Both the position numbers and the translations under genes were made by a program. From assembly GCF_018304825.1 (NCBI RefSeq), contig NZ_CP072648.1, positions 169,501-233,500 on the forward strand: a DNA stretch of 64,000 bases, given 5' to 3'. Positions 1 to 8,986 of this stretch are shown one piece after another (position 1 is the first letter of the stretch; every line of letters starts with the position of its first letter). The stretch is from Chloracidobacterium validum (GTDB taxonomy: Bacteria; Acidobacteriota; Blastocatellia; Chloracidobacteriales; Chloracidobacteriaceae). A model generated the notes under the pieces. It saw only the letters and a program-made list of their open reading frames with translations, ran no database searches and had not been told where the DNA came from.

Positions 1-1167
1 GGCATGCGTCCGGTCATCAACGCAACCGGCGTTATCCTACATACCAATCTGGGACGTGCTCCCCTAGCGCGTGCGGCGCTCGAAGCACTGACAATGATTG
101 CTGGCGGCTACTGCAACCTTGAGTACGACTTGGCTACGGGCCGACGCGACCGGCGCGACCGGCATGGCGAAGCTCACTGGCAGATGCTGCTGGGCTGTGA
201 GGCGGCACTGGTGGTCAACAACTGCGCCGCGGCCGTCTGGCTGGTGCTCGATACCTTTGGCCGTGGGCAGACGGCGCTCATCTCGCGGGGTGAGTTAGTC
301 GAAATCGGCGGTGGGTTTCGGATTCCCGACATCATGGCCAAAAGCGGCGTGACGCTGTGCGAAGTCGGGACGACGAATCGTACCCGCCTGGCAGACTACG
401 CAGCCGCCTTGGAAACACTTTCCGATGCACGGCTCATCGTGCGCGTTCACCAGTCAAACTTCCGCCTACTGGGCTTTACCGAACGCCCGTCCCTAGCGGC
501 GCTGGCCGTGCTGGCACGCCAGCGCGGCCTCCTGCTTTTTGATGATATTGGCAGCGGACAACTGACTGACTTGAGTGCCTATGGCGTGTTGGATGAGCCA
601 TCCCCAGCGCGGTCGTTGGCGGACGGCGCCGATCTCGTTACCTTCAGCGCCGACAAGCTCCTGGGCGGACCCCAGGCCGGCGTCATTGCCGGTCGCCGTG
701 ACCTCATTGAACAGCTCCGCCGCAACCCGCTTCTGCGCGCGCTGCGTGCCGATAAACTGACCTACGCGGCGCTCGAAGCCACGCTCAAGCTGTACTGCAC
801 CCGTGCGCCGGAGGCAATTCCGACCGTGGCCATGATTCGGCAAACCCCGGATGCCATCCGGCGGCGTGCCCGGCGATTGCGCCTTCAAATCCAACGCCGG
901 TGTCCGGCTGAAACCCTGGCGGTACACCTGTCGCCAGGGCATTCCGTCATTGGCGGCGGCTGTGCCCCACAGGTACAACTGCCGACAACGCTTGTCCGGC
1001 TGACCTCGACCACCGTCGCCGCCGATGAACTGGCCACCCGGCTGCGGCAGCGGTCGCCGGCCATTGTGACACGCATCGAAAATGGTTGTGTCGTGCTTGA
1101 TCCGCGGACGATTCTACCGGCACAAGAGCGCGCTCTGCTCCAGGGTATTGTCGAAAGCCTGGCATGA
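1..1167 (+). CDS. selA: L-seryl-tRNA(Sec) selenium transferase, 5'-truncated by the window edge
   Basis: SelA is a PLP enzyme that converts seryl-tRNA(Sec) to selenocysteinyl-tRNA(Sec) with selenophosphate. The frame is open to base 1, and the first visible residues form the SelA-typical INATGVILHTNLGRAPL block. That block normally lies some 75-80 residues into the protein, so the N-terminal tRNA-binding part lies outside the window. The PLP lysine sits in FSADKLLGGPQAG (about residue 218 of the visible part). The visible 388 residues cover the whole aminotransferase-like fold to the natural C-terminus. It implies that the organism makes selenoproteins; selB, selD and selC are not in this window. 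Its 3' end is followed by an 87-bp gap and an MFS transporter on the same strand. Confidence 0.93.
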   Translation, partial: GMRPVINATGVILHTNLGRAPLARAALEALTMIAGGYCNLEYDLATGRRDRRDRHGEAHWQMLLGCEAALVVNNCAAAVWLVLDTFGRGQTALISRGELVEIGGGFRIPDIMAKSGVTLCEVGTTNRTRLADYAAALETLSDARLIVRVHQSNFRLLGFTERPSLAALAVLARQRGLLLFDDIGSGQLTDLSAYGVLDEPSPARSLADGADLVTFSADKLLGGPQAGVIAGRRDLIEQLRRNPLLRALRADKLTYAALEATLKLYCTRAPEAIPTVAMIRQTPDAIRRRARRLRLQIQRRCPAETLAVHLSPGHSVIGGGCAPQVQLPTTLVRLTSTTVAADELATRLRQRSPAIVTRIENGCVVLDPRTILPAQERALLQGIVESLA

Positions 1168-1254
1168 AGCGCCAGCGCGGGCTATCCACGGCGACGGCCA
1201 AGCCCATTTCGGCTATGCTCGCCACACCATCAAATTGTCCCGCTGTGACTTGCC

Positions 1255-2526
1255 ATGCGCCTCGTTTTACCCGAACGCTTTGCGCCACTTTTCTCGTCCA
1301 CGGTGATTGTCTCGGCCCTTGGCTACTTCGTGGATATTTATGACCTGCTGCTCTTTGGCATTGTGCGCGTGCCGAGCTTGCAGGCCCTTGGGCTGACCGG
1401 ACAACGCCTGCTGGACGATGGCATCTTGCTGCTCGATGTTCAGATGGTCGGACTGCTCCTGGGTGGGATTCTGTGGGGCATCATCGGCGATAAGCGCGGG
1501 CGACGTTCGGTGCTGTTTGGCTCGATTCTGCTCTACTCCACGGCCAATTTTGCCAATGCCTTCATCATCGAACTGGCTGCCCTGCTGCCCGGCGGCGTCA
1601 CCCCTTTTCAGCTGTATGTCATCCTGCGGTTTCTGGCCGGCGTCGGGCTGGCCGGCGAACTCGGCGCAGCCGTGACACTCGTCAGCGAAAGCCTTCCCAA
1701 GGAACTGCGCGGCTACGGAACGGCCATCGTCGCCGGGGTTGGCGTGTCGGGCGCGGTCGTCGCGGCGACGGTCGGTAAGTACTTCTCGTGGCAGGTGGCT
1801 TACATGACCGGCGGCATCCTGGGATTTTTGCTCCTGGCGACCCGCGCAACGCTGCTAGAGTCACGCATGTTCCACGCCCTTGAGCGCCAGGATGTTTCCC
1901 GTGGCAACTTCTTCGCGCTGTTCACCAACGGCGACCGTTTTCGGCGGTTTTTGTGTTCGATTCTCATTGGCGTACCGCTGTGGTTTGCCATTGGTATTCT
2001 CATCACCCTCTCGCCGGAGCTGACCCGTGAACTGGGGATTCCAGGGATTACGGCCGGCGAGTCCATCAAGTATGCCTACGCCGGGTTGGTGGTTGGCGAT
2101 CTAGCAAGCGGAATCCTCAGTCAGTACCTGCGCAGTCGGCGGCGAGTCGTGTTTGCCTTTCAGACCATGACGCTCATCTTGACGTTCGTGTATGTCAGCG
2201 CGCGGGGCATCTCGCCGACGTATTTTTACGTCCTCTGCTTCCTGCTCGGTGTTGCCGCCGGATACTGGGCGGTGTTCATTACGATTGCGGCTGAGCAGTT
2301 CGGGACGAACCTGCGGGCCACCGTGGCGACCAGCGCACCGAATTTTGTCCGGGCCTCGGTTGTGCCGCTGACGCTGGCGCTCCAGTGGCTGACGCATCAC
2401 ACGGCGCTTGGGCTACTCTACAGCGCGCTTGCCGTGGGGATTGGCTGCACCGTGCTGGCCTATCTTGCCCTAGCGCTCCTGGAGGAATCCCACGGCAAGG
2501 CCTTAGATTTTGTTGAGGCGACGTAA
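1255..2526 (+). CDS. MFS transporter
   Basis: A 423-residue integral membrane protein of the major facilitator superfamily, with about twelve hydrophobic segments. The loop after the second segment carries GDKRGRRSVL, the MFS loop 2-3 signature (G-D-[RK]-x-G-R-[RK]). Substrate cannot be read from the sequence; general similarity is to the metabolite:H+ symporter (sugar/organic acid) branch. The stop codon at 2524-2526 directly abuts the trpS start at 2527, so the two genes are probably co-transcribed and translationally coupled. The start ATG at 1255 gives a normal short cytoplasmic N-terminus. Confidence 0.85.
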   Translation: MRLVLPERFAPLFSSTVIVSALGYFVDIYDLLLFGIVRVPSLQALGLTGQRLLDDGILLLDVQMVGLLLGGILWGIIGDKRGRRSVLFGSILLYSTANFANAFIIELAALLPGGVTPFQLYVILRFLAGVGLAGELGAAVTLVSESLPKELRGYGTAIVAGVGVSGAVVAATVGKYFSWQVAYMTGGILGFLLLATRATLLESRMFHALERQDVSRGNFFALFTNGDRFRRFLCSILIGVPLWFAIGILITLSPELTRELGIPGITAGESIKYAYAGLVVGDLASGILSQYLRSRRRVVFAFQTMTLILTFVYVSARGISPTYFYVLCFLLGVAAGYWAVFITIAAEQFGTNLRATVATSAPNFVRASVVPLTLALQWLTHHTALGLLYSALAVGIGCTVLAYLALALLEESHGKALDFVEAT

Positions 2527-3501
2527 ATGACCAAACCAAAACGTTTTCTTTCGGGGATTCAACCGTCGGGCAAGCTGCACTTGGGGAATTATTTTGGCGC
2601 GATTGCCCAGCACATCGCGCTTCAGGAGGAAGGCGAAGCCTTTTACTTCATAGCTAACTACCATGCGCTGACGACCATCAACGACGCAACCCGCCTGCGC
2701 GAACTCACACGCGAGGTGGCGGCAACCTATTTGGCGCTGGGTCTCGATCCACAGCGCGCTGTGCTGTTTCGCCAGTCGGATATTCCTGAGTTGCATGAAC
2801 TGGCCTGGCTACTGGCAACCGTTACCGGGATGGGCCTTCTGGAACGCGCCCATGCTTACAAAGACAAGGTGGCGCGTGGCCTTGCCCCGAAGGTTGGGCT
2901 GTTTTACTACCCGGTACTGATGGCGGCCGACATTCTCGCCTATCAGTCGGACGTCGTTCCGGTTGGGGCCGACCAAGCGCAGCACGTCGAAATGACACGC
3001 GACATGGCCGGTTTCTTCAACCACACCTATGGTGAGGTGTTTGTCTTGCCGGAAGCGCGCGTCAGTGAAGCGGCCGGCCTCGTGCCAGGAACCGATGGGC
3101 AAAAGATGAGCAAGTCGTATGGGAATGTCATCGAGCTGTTTGCCGACGACGCTACGCTCAAAAAAGCCGTCATGGGGATTGTGACCGATTCCGCGCCGGT
3201 TGAAGCTCCCAAGGACCCAGAACGGAACACCATCTTTCAGCTCTATGCCCTTGTGGCTTCACCTGAAGAAAAGGCAGCGATGGCAGAGGCTTTTCGGGCC
3301 GGCGGGTTTGGCTATGGAGAAGCCAAGAAGTTGCTTCTGGCCAAGTTGAAGACGCAGTTTGGGCCGGCGCGAGAGCGCTACCTCGCGCTGCTGGCGCGCC
3401 CCGACGAGATCGAGGATGTGCTTTTAGCCGGCGCGAAGCGTGCCCGCGCCGAGGCGCTGGCCACGATTCAGGCGGCGCGCACCGCCTGCGGACTGGCATG
3501 A
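2527..3501 (+). CDS. trpS: Tryptophan--tRNA ligase
   Basis: Class Ic aminoacyl-tRNA synthetase that charges tRNA-Trp. At 324 residues it has the normal bacterial TrpRS length. The HIGH-type ATP motif appears as PSGKLHLGNYFGA near residue 15, preceded by FLSGIQ, and the KMSKS loop as GQKMSKSYGN near residue 195. The DQAQHVEMTRD segment typical of TrpRS is present. It starts immediately after the MFS transporter stop and overlaps the next gene by 4 bp (ATGA), suggesting a three-gene transcript. Confidence 0.96.
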   Translation: MTKPKRFLSGIQPSGKLHLGNYFGAIAQHIALQEEGEAFYFIANYHALTTINDATRLRELTREVAATYLALGLDPQRAVLFRQSDIPELHELAWLLATVTGMGLLERAHAYKDKVARGLAPKVGLFYYPVLMAADILAYQSDVVPVGADQAQHVEMTRDMAGFFNHTYGEVFVLPEARVSEAAGLVPGTDGQKMSKSYGNVIELFADDATLKKAVMGIVTDSAPVEAPKDPERNTIFQLYALVASPEEKAAMAEAFRAGGFGYGEAKKLLLAKLKTQFGPARERYLALLARPDEIEDVLLAGAKRARAEALATIQAARTACGLA

Positions 3502-4079
3502 CACACCCGGCACCACCGGCGGCAACGTTGGCGGCCAAGTGGCAGGGACGCGCCCAGCGTCTGCGCGTTCCGCTCGGGTTCGTCACGGCCACGCTGTTTT
3601 TGGTCCTGGCGCGCCCAACACCGCTTGGCCTGACGGTCGGCGCCGGCATCAGCCTGCTTGGTCTTGGCTGGCGGGCGTGGGCGGCCGGCCATATCCGCAA
3701 GGATGAAGTACTGACGGTGCTTGGCCCCTATCGCCTGACGCGCAACCCGCTGTACTTAGGAAGCGCACTCATGATGCTCGGCTGTTTGGTCGCTGGTGCG
3801 CCCTGGCCGGCCGCATTGGCGCTTGCCACCTTGTTTGTCGGCATTTACTGGCCCGTCATGCAGGCTGAAGCCAAGCATCTAGCCAAGCTCTTCCCTGATG
3901 ATTACCCGGCTTATGCGGCACAAACACCCCTTTTCGTGCCGGACTTGCGGCGATTTGGCGCGGCCTGGCGCGACGGTTTTGACTGGACTCGCTACCGACA
4001 TCACCGTGAGTACCAAGCCGCGCTCGGATTACTGATGGTGTTTGTCCTCCTGGCGGTCAAGCTCTGGCGACAGGGCTGA
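3498..4079 (+). CDS. Isoprenylcysteine carboxyl methyltransferase-family membrane protein
   Basis: A 193-residue protein with four or five hydrophobic segments. The signature GPYRLTRNPLYLGSALMMLG (residues about 77-96) is the RNPxYxG motif of the ICMT/PEMT-like (phospholipid or isoprenyl-type methyltransferase) superfamily, where it forms part of the SAM site. The C-terminal half holds the conserved acidic segment EAKHLAKLFPDDYPAYAAQT, equivalent to E..L...fG..Y..Y in this family. True ICMT action on prenylated proteins is unlikely in bacteria; methylation of a lipid or small hydrophobic substrate is more plausible but unproven. The start overlaps the trpS stop by 4 bp. Confidence 0.75.
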   Translation: MTHPAPPAATLAAKWQGRAQRLRVPLGFVTATLFLVLARPTPLGLTVGAGISLLGLGWRAWAAGHIRKDEVLTVLGPYRLTRNPLYLGSALMMLGCLVAGAPWPAALALATLFVGIYWPVMQAEAKHLAKLFPDDYPAYAAQTPLFVPDLRRFGAAWRDGFDWTRYRHHREYQAALGLLMVFVLLAVKLWRQG

Positions 4080-4277
4080 AGGGGAAGGTTGGCGGGTATT
4101 CGGGCGCAAAACCATCAATCGAGTTCTGGGCAATTGGGTTCCGGGCGTCCAGATGATGGAAAGAAAAAACGAGCCGAGAACAAAGAATAGGCCGTAGTGA
4201 CCAAGGCCTGGCGCGCCAATGGCGTATCCGCAGATGCCACCGTATGCGCGCAAACCAAGTGTGCTACTTTCCCACTG

Positions 4278-5288
4278 ATGACCGACGCCGCCCACCACAA
4301 CGCTTACGACCAGGCGTTCAAGTATCTCGCCGACGCCGATCCCTATGCCCTCCTCGTCTTGCTTGGCGTGCTCCCGGTCAATGTCCCAGCCACCATCACC
4401 CCGCTTGCCAAGGAACTCATCACCTCAACCCGTATCCCGGACGAAATCTACCTGATTGAATCCGGCCAGGACCGCTGGATTGCCCACATCGAGGTCCAAA
4501 CCCGCTATGACCCGGAAATGCCGCGGCGGTTGGTGGATTACGCCGACCGGCTGCGAATCGTCCACGACGACTTGCCGGTGCGGGCCTTTCTGGTGTTGCT
4601 GACGGCGCGGGGCGCGCCAGACCCGGTGCCAACGGAAGCGACGCTGGAGCTTGGGCGGCTGCGGTTGAGCTTTGGGTACACGGTGGTGAAGTTGTGGGAG
4701 TTGGCGGCGGAGGCGGCGTTGGCGACAGAGCAGGTGGCGTTGCTGCCGCTGGTGCCGCTGATGCGTGGGGAGCGGTCGGCATTGGCACAGGCCGCAGAGC
4801 GATTGCAGGCAGTTTCAGACGAAGCGCAGCGACAGGAGCTACAGTTGCACTTTTTGGTGTTAGGTGGACTTCGGTATGATGTTGGAGAGTTGATTGGGGC
4901 GTTGGGAGGAACGGCAATGATTCGATTGGAGCAGCTTCGGGAGTCGAGCGTGTATCAGATGATTTGGCAAGAGGGTCAAGCCAAAGGACTGGCCCAAGGG
5001 TTAGAGCAAGGGTTAGAGCAAGGGTTAGAGCAGGGTTTGGAGCAGGGTTTGGAGCAGGGGTTAGAGCAGGGGTTAGAGCAGGGGTTAGAACAAGGCCTGG
5101 AGCGCGGGCTGGAGCATGAACGCCTATTGATGACGCGCTTGTTGCAGCGCAAGTTTGGCGTTTTGCCACCAGAAGTCATAGCTCGCGTGCAGACGCTGGG
5201 GTGGGAAGCACTCGAACAGCTAGCCGACGCTCTTTTTGACCTTGCCGATCCGAATGCCCTCACGGCTTGGCTCAACCGCACTGAATAG
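4278..5288 (+). CDS. Rpn/PD-(D/E)XK nuclease-family protein with DUF4351 tail
   Basis: A 336-residue protein. The first ~120 residues match Rpn-type putative transposases/recombination-promoting nucleases: YDQAFKYL at the start, then DEIYLIESGQDRWIAHIEVQ with the D...ExQ arrangement of PD-(D/E)XK nucleases. The C-terminal ~50 residues (LLQRKFGVLPPEVIARVQTL onward) look like DUF4351. Between them lie ten GLE(Q/R/H) units encoded by a 12-bp tandem repeat. The frame is open upstream to 4197, but ATG 4278 is chosen because homology starts there. Such genes are often multicopy and mobile; no transposon ends are visible here. Confidence 0.75.
   Translation: MTDAAHHNAYDQAFKYLADADPYALLVLLGVLPVNVPATITPLAKELITSTRIPDEIYLIESGQDRWIAHIEVQTRYDPEMPRRLVDYADRLRIVHDDLPVRAFLVLLTARGAPDPVPTEATLELGRLRLSFGYTVVKLWELAAEAALATEQVALLPLVPLMRGERSALAQAAERLQAVSDEAQRQELQLHFLVLGGLRYDVGELIGALGGTAMIRLEQLRESSVYQMIWQEGQAKGLAQGLEQGLEQGLEQGLEQGLEQGLEQGLEQGLEQGLERGLEHERLLMTRLLQRKFGVLPPEVIARVQTLGWEALEQLADALFDLADPNALTAWLNRTE
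4998..5117 (+). repeat. Ten tandem 12-bp units encoding GLEQ
   Basis: Units of the form gggttagagcaR (with variants using ttg or ctg for Leu) are repeated ten times in frame inside the Rpn-like gene, giving eight GLEQ, then GLER and GLEH. TTA leucine codons dominate here, unlike the GC-rich surroundings. The repeat would form an amphipathic helical spacer and can expand or contract without frameshift. Confidence 0.95.
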
Positions 5289-5457
5289 GTTGCCAATGAC
5301 GCGGTGCATGTGGAGCGCCGCCAACTGTCAGGGCTTGAAGCGGGTAGTTCCGGGGGTCAGGACTTTTCAGATGCGCACTCGGAAAGGACCAACTCGAATA
5401 GGTCGCTCGGCTGTCGCACGCATCTTCCGGCCCGTCCTGTATAAGTTCTGGGGCTGA

Positions 5458-6027
5458 TTAGCGTGGGGCTAGAAGATCAATGCCATTGGCTTGGGTGTAT
5501 TCGCGCAACGCCACCGGCCCTTGCTGGGTCAGCACGAAGCTTTCGTATTCCGTCAGCGGAATGACGTAAAGGAGCTTGATCGAGCCATCCACGTCTTCAA
5601 GCGTATCGGGGTCGTCATCGGCAAACGCCGGATGCAACCATACTTCCTGGCAGCGGGCAAAACCGGGGACGCCCGCTGCCACTTGCGCGCGCGTTTGCCA
5701 GTCGAAGGCCGCGGCCGGCTGCGCGGCAGCGGCGGCCAACTCAGCTAAAAACGCAGCGGCCAGGGCCTGTTCGCCGGTGGAGAGCGCTTGCTTGACCAAC
5801 CAGTGGAGTTCAAAGGGGCGTCCGTCGGCCGCGCGGGCAACCTCCGACAACCCAAGAGTGTTGAACGCCGTGGCTCCGCCGGCTGGGTCTTCCCAAACGG
5901 CAACGTGCAGCGCCGCCTGGACGTGCGCCGGTGCCGCCACGCGGGTCGGTGTCCCCCACCGCTCGGTAAGCTTGAAAAACAACCGGCGCATCCGGGGCGT
6001 TGGGCTGTTGGGCGTAGCAGGCGACAT
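5458..6027 (-). CDS. Suppressor-of-fused (SUFU)-like domain protein
   Basis: A 189-residue soluble protein. The second half resembles the bacterial SUFU fold: a GVPGFARCQEVWLHPAFA strand segment, then IKLLYVIPLTEYESFVLTQQ, then GPVALREYTQANGIDLLAPR, matching the family pattern (surface-exposed W/HP segment, PLT.aE.ef....G...L...l......d...R). Bacterial SUFU proteins are mostly of unknown role, often immunity or regulatory partners. It starts 6 bp after the stop of the membrane-protein gene at 6034-6531, so the two probably form an operon transcribed away from the sprT-like gene. Confidence 0.65.
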   Translation of the reverse strand: MSPATPNSPTPRMRRLFFKLTERWGTPTRVAAPAHVQAALHVAVWEDPAGGATAFNTLGLSEVARAADGRPFELHWLVKQALSTGEQALAAAFLAELAAAAAQPAAAFDWQTRAQVAAGVPGFARCQEVWLHPAFADDDPDTLEDVDGSIKLLYVIPLTEYESFVLTQQGPVALREYTQANGIDLLAPR

Positions 6028-6033
6028 CAGGCG

Positions 6034-6531
6034 TTATGACTTCGGTTGGGGCAGGACGGCTTCAACGACGCCACTCCGAATGACGACCGAGCAGGTGGCG
6101 CCAATGCGAAATTGCGAAAACAGGTCGGCTGAGACAGAATGCTCATACACTTTGGCACTTTTGGACGACCGAACGCGCACGACATAGCGTTCGGTGCGCT
6201 TGCCGGCACGGTAGTCCGGCCCAGGTGGTAGTTCGGGCCAGCGCGGGTTTGGCGTCGCATCGGCTTCAGTCAGTTCACGGACCGCCACCCACCGTTCACC
6301 GGTTTCACCGGGCAGCAGCGGTTGGCGTTGTTCAAGCTGAATCGTTCGCTCCCATTCAAGGCCAACGACCGTCATGGGCATGGTCTGTGGGCGCGTAGCG
6401 TAATAGAGCAGGCCGGAAAAGACGACGACAATCAGCAATGTCACGCCGCCCACGGCGAGCAGGAATGACTTGAGTGGAAAACCGGCATCGGTTTGGGCTA
6501 CCGGCGGCAGGGTTGAATCAGGTTGTGTCAT
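6034..6531 (-). CDS. Unknown single-pass membrane protein
   Basis: A 165-residue protein starting at MTQPDST; the frame extends further upstream, but this ATG gives a short cytoplasmic tail followed by one strong transmembrane segment (about residues 23-44, FLLAVGGVTLLIVVVFSGLL). The remaining ~120 residues are hydrophilic and would face the periplasm. They include VVGLEWERTIQLEQ, a WER-containing segment seen in other membrane-anchored hypothetical proteins, and a C-terminal beta-rich part. Function is not recognised. It sits 6 bp upstream of the SUFU-like gene and diverges from the SprT-like gene across ~190 bp. Confidence 0.6.
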   Translation of the reverse strand: MTQPDSTLPPVAQTDAGFPLKSFLLAVGGVTLLIVVVFSGLLYYATRPQTMPMTVVGLEWERTIQLEQRQPLLPGETGERWVAVRELTEADATPNPRWPELPPGPDYRAGKRTERYVVRVRSSKSAKVYEHSVSADLFSQFRIGATCSVVIRSGVVEAVLPQPKS

Positions 6532-6722
6532 GAGTCGTTTTTTGGTCAATGTCCACATCTGCCGAGGTCCACGGTTGACGTTCTGACAGAGCAGGCGCTT
6601 TCGATTTTGTGTGAACATGGTGTCCTAGGTCAAAAGCCGCTCCCTCACCTTGCCGAACGGCGCGTTGACGCTGACGGCTGGGGCGGACTATCGTCCGGTG
6701 TAGCGTTGCGTTTTTTGGTTTT

Positions 6723-7508
6723 ATGGCTCATCCAGCACAGCGACTCCATCAGCTTACACACCACGAACTCGTTGAGATTTTCACACGCTGGCAGCAGTTC
6801 ATTGCGCCGCGCGCGCGGCTGCCACGTGCCATTCAGGTGGTGTTTTACCCTTACGTGGGGATCAACAACACCATTCGTCTGCGGGATGGCGTGATGCACG
6901 TCCGGCTGTCGGACATGCTCACCCAGGCGCCAACACCGATTATCGAAGCGGTTGCCGGCATCCTGCTGGCGCGCTTGTTTCGCAAAGCCGTCCCGGCGCG
7001 CTGCACTGAGCTGTTCCGCGAGTACGTGCGCTCAAAGCCCGTGATGCGCATGGCAGAACAGCGCCGCCGTGAACGGGGTTTCAAGTTGGTTTCTGGCGCG
7101 CGTGGGCGGCACTATGACCTCGAACGGCTGTTTCAGTATCTCAACCGGCGTTACTTCGACGGACGCTTGGCGCACCCGGCGCTGACGTGGAGCCAACGCC
7201 GCACGCGCCGGACATTTGGCCATTACGACGCCGCGCATCACACCATTGTCATCAGTCGGACGCTTGATGACGGGCGTGTACCCCAGATGGTCGTTGAATA
7301 TGTGCTGTATCACGAGATGCTTCACATCAAGCACGGCGTCACCCACATCAACGGACGGCGCTGTGTTCACACCCCGGCCTTTCAGGAAGATGAACGGCAG
7401 TTTGAAAGCTATGATCTGGCGTCAGCCTGGTTATGCAGATTGGCGGAGGCGTTGAGCGTCACCCGCCGCTCGTCCAAACCAAGAACGCGCAGCCGCCTCC
7501 CAGACTAG
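6723..7508 (+). CDS. SprT-like/YgjP-type zinc metalloprotease domain protein
   Basis: A 261-residue soluble protein. The zinc site is visible as YHEMLHIKHG (about residues 198-207; HExxH), followed by H.......H...F...E..F, where downstream histidines can supply the third ligand. This layout is that of SprT/WLM-type metallopeptidases. The central part has the SprT-like block FQYLNRRYFDGRLAHPALTW. There is no signal peptide, so it acts in the cytoplasm, perhaps in protein quality control or DNA-protein crosslink repair; that role is inference from the family. The downstream Trm112-like gene follows after 39 bp. Confidence 0.75.
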   Translation: MAHPAQRLHQLTHHELVEIFTRWQQFIAPRARLPRAIQVVFYPYVGINNTIRLRDGVMHVRLSDMLTQAPTPIIEAVAGILLARLFRKAVPARCTELFREYVRSKPVMRMAEQRRRERGFKLVSGARGRHYDLERLFQYLNRRYFDGRLAHPALTWSQRRTRRTFGHYDAAHHTIVISRTLDDGRVPQMVVEYVLYHEMLHIKHGVTHINGRRCVHTPAFQEDERQFESYDLASAWLCRLAEALSVTRRSSKPRTRSRLPD

Positions 7509-7547
7509 CATCTGCCCTGAGTCTGGCGGTCGCCCTGAGAAGGAACG

Positions 7548-7784
7548 ATGATGACTGTGGACGAAAACGTAACTGGCGATAATGGACTGCTGTCAATGAT
7601 CGGTTTGCTCTGCTGCGTGGTGTGTCGGGTTCAAGTTGGCTTGACGCCCGACCGGCAAGGGGTTCAGTGTCGGCGCTGCGACCGGGTGTACCCGATTGAG
7701 GATGGAATTCCCCAAATGCTCATCGAAAAGGCCAAGCTGATTGCTGAAGCGGCGACCGATGGGACGCCGCCCGCAACCACCTAA
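7548..7784 (+). CDS. Trm112/UPF0434-like small zinc-ribbon protein
   Basis: A 78-residue protein with the Trm112-type pattern: a CxxC pair (CCVVCRVQ), then VQCRRCDRVYPIEDGIPQML, whose YPI.dGIP.ml ending is diagnostic. Trm112 proteins activate methyltransferases in eukaryotes and archaea; the bacterial relatives are less well characterised. It is preceded by AGAAGGAACG as a likely ribosome site. It lies between the SprT-like protease and the cystathionine gene, on the same strand. Confidence 0.8.
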   Translation: MMTVDENVTGDNGLLSMIGLLCCVVCRVQVGLTPDRQGVQCRRCDRVYPIEDGIPQMLIEKAKLIAEAATDGTPPATT

Positions 7785-7843
7785 CACGCCCCGCGCCTGA
7801 TGGGCGTCAACGCATCCTGGAGTGCAAGCGAGGAGGTTAGACC

Positions 7844-8986
7844 ATGGGATTCGCCACAGACGTTATTCACGCCGGTCAAGCTCCGGACCCGTCCACCGGC
7901 GCGGTCACCGTGCCGATTTACCAAACCTCGACCTACGTCCAGGATGGGCTGGGGCGCCACAAAGGGTATGAATACGCGCGCACCCACAATCCGACACGCG
8001 CCGCGCTTGAAGCCAACTTGGCGGTTTTGGAAGGTGGCGTTGCTGGGTTTGCCTTCGCCTCAGGCATGGCGGCCATTCACGCTGTCATGACCGCGTGCTT
8101 GAAGGCTGGTGATCACGTTGTCGTCTCTGACAACACCTACGGAGGTACCTACCGGCTTTTCGAGCGGGTTCTGACGGATTTCGGCTTGACGTTCGATTAT
8201 GTGGACGCCAGTGAACCGGCCCAGGTCACGGCGGCACTGCGTCCGACGACGCGCATGGTGTTTCTCGAAACCCCAACCAATCCCGTCATGCGCCTGTGCG
8301 ACATCGCAGCCATTGCACAGGTCGCGCGACCGCGCGGCATCCATGTGGTGGTGGACAACACCTTCATGTCGCCTTACTTTCAGCGTCCGCTGGCGTTGGG
8401 CGCCAACATCGTCGTTCACTCGACGACGAAGTACCTCAACGGCCACAGCGATAGCGTCGGCGGGGTGGTGGTCGTCACGGAACCGGCACTGGCCGAGCGG
8501 CTGGCTTTCGTCCAAAATGCGGCTGGCGCGATTCTGTCGCCCATGGATGCGTGGCTGACCTTACGCGGCATCAAGACGCTCGTCGTCAGAATGCAGGCCC
8601 ATGACGCCAACGGACGCGCCATTGCCCAGTTCCTGCAAGAGCACCCTCGCGTTGAGCGCGTTTACTACCCTGGCTTGGCCGAACATCCCCACCATGCGCT
8701 AGCAAAGCGCCAGATGTCTGGCTTTGGTGGTATGCTGGCCTTTGACGTCGGCCGGCTTGAGGCAGCCCGCAAAGTGCTTGAAACGTTGAGCATATTTGCT
8801 CTGGCCGAGTCATTGGGCGGCGTGGAAAGTTTAGCCTGCCACCCAGCGACGATGACTCACGCCAGCGTTCCGCCGGATGAGCGGCAGCGCTTGGGGATTA
8901 CCGATGGGCTTGTCCGCTTGTCCGTGGGCATTGAGGACCTAACGGACCTGCTTGCCGATGTTGATCGCGCACTGGCGCAAGTGTGA
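7844..8986 (+). CDS. Cystathionine gamma-synthase / gamma-lyase family PLP enzyme
   Basis: A 380-residue Cys/Met-metabolism PLP enzyme of normal length. Family features: FATDVIHAGQ at the N-terminus, the YEYARTHNPTR phosphate/active-site segment near residue 45, DNTFMSPYFQRPL with the PLP-binding Asp, and the PLP lysine in HSTTKYLNGHSD near residue 195. The C-terminal SLGGVESLACHPATMTHA is the conserved substrate-carboxylate region. Sequence alone does not separate synthase (MetB), gamma-lyase and beta-lyase activity, so no symbol is given. AGCGAGGAGG upstream is a strong ribosome site. Confidence 0.9.
   Translation: MGFATDVIHAGQAPDPSTGAVTVPIYQTSTYVQDGLGRHKGYEYARTHNPTRAALEANLAVLEGGVAGFAFASGMAAIHAVMTACLKAGDHVVVSDNTYGGTYRLFERVLTDFGLTFDYVDASEPAQVTAALRPTTRMVFLETPTNPVMRLCDIAAIAQVARPRGIHVVVDNTFMSPYFQRPLALGANIVVHSTTKYLNGHSDSVGGVVVVTEPALAERLAFVQNAAGAILSPMDAWLTLRGIKTLVVRMQAHDANGRAIAQFLQEHPRVERVYYPGLAEHPHHALAKRQMSGFGGMLAFDVGRLEAARKVLETLSIFALAESLGGVESLACHPATMTHASVPPDERQRLGITDGLVRLSVGIEDLTDLLADVDRALAQV

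Noticed and set aside
4420-5169. 249-codon minus-strand ORF opposite the Rpn-like gene
   Set aside because: Shadow of the 12-bp repeat and of the real plus-strand gene; composition is Pro/Ala low complexity.
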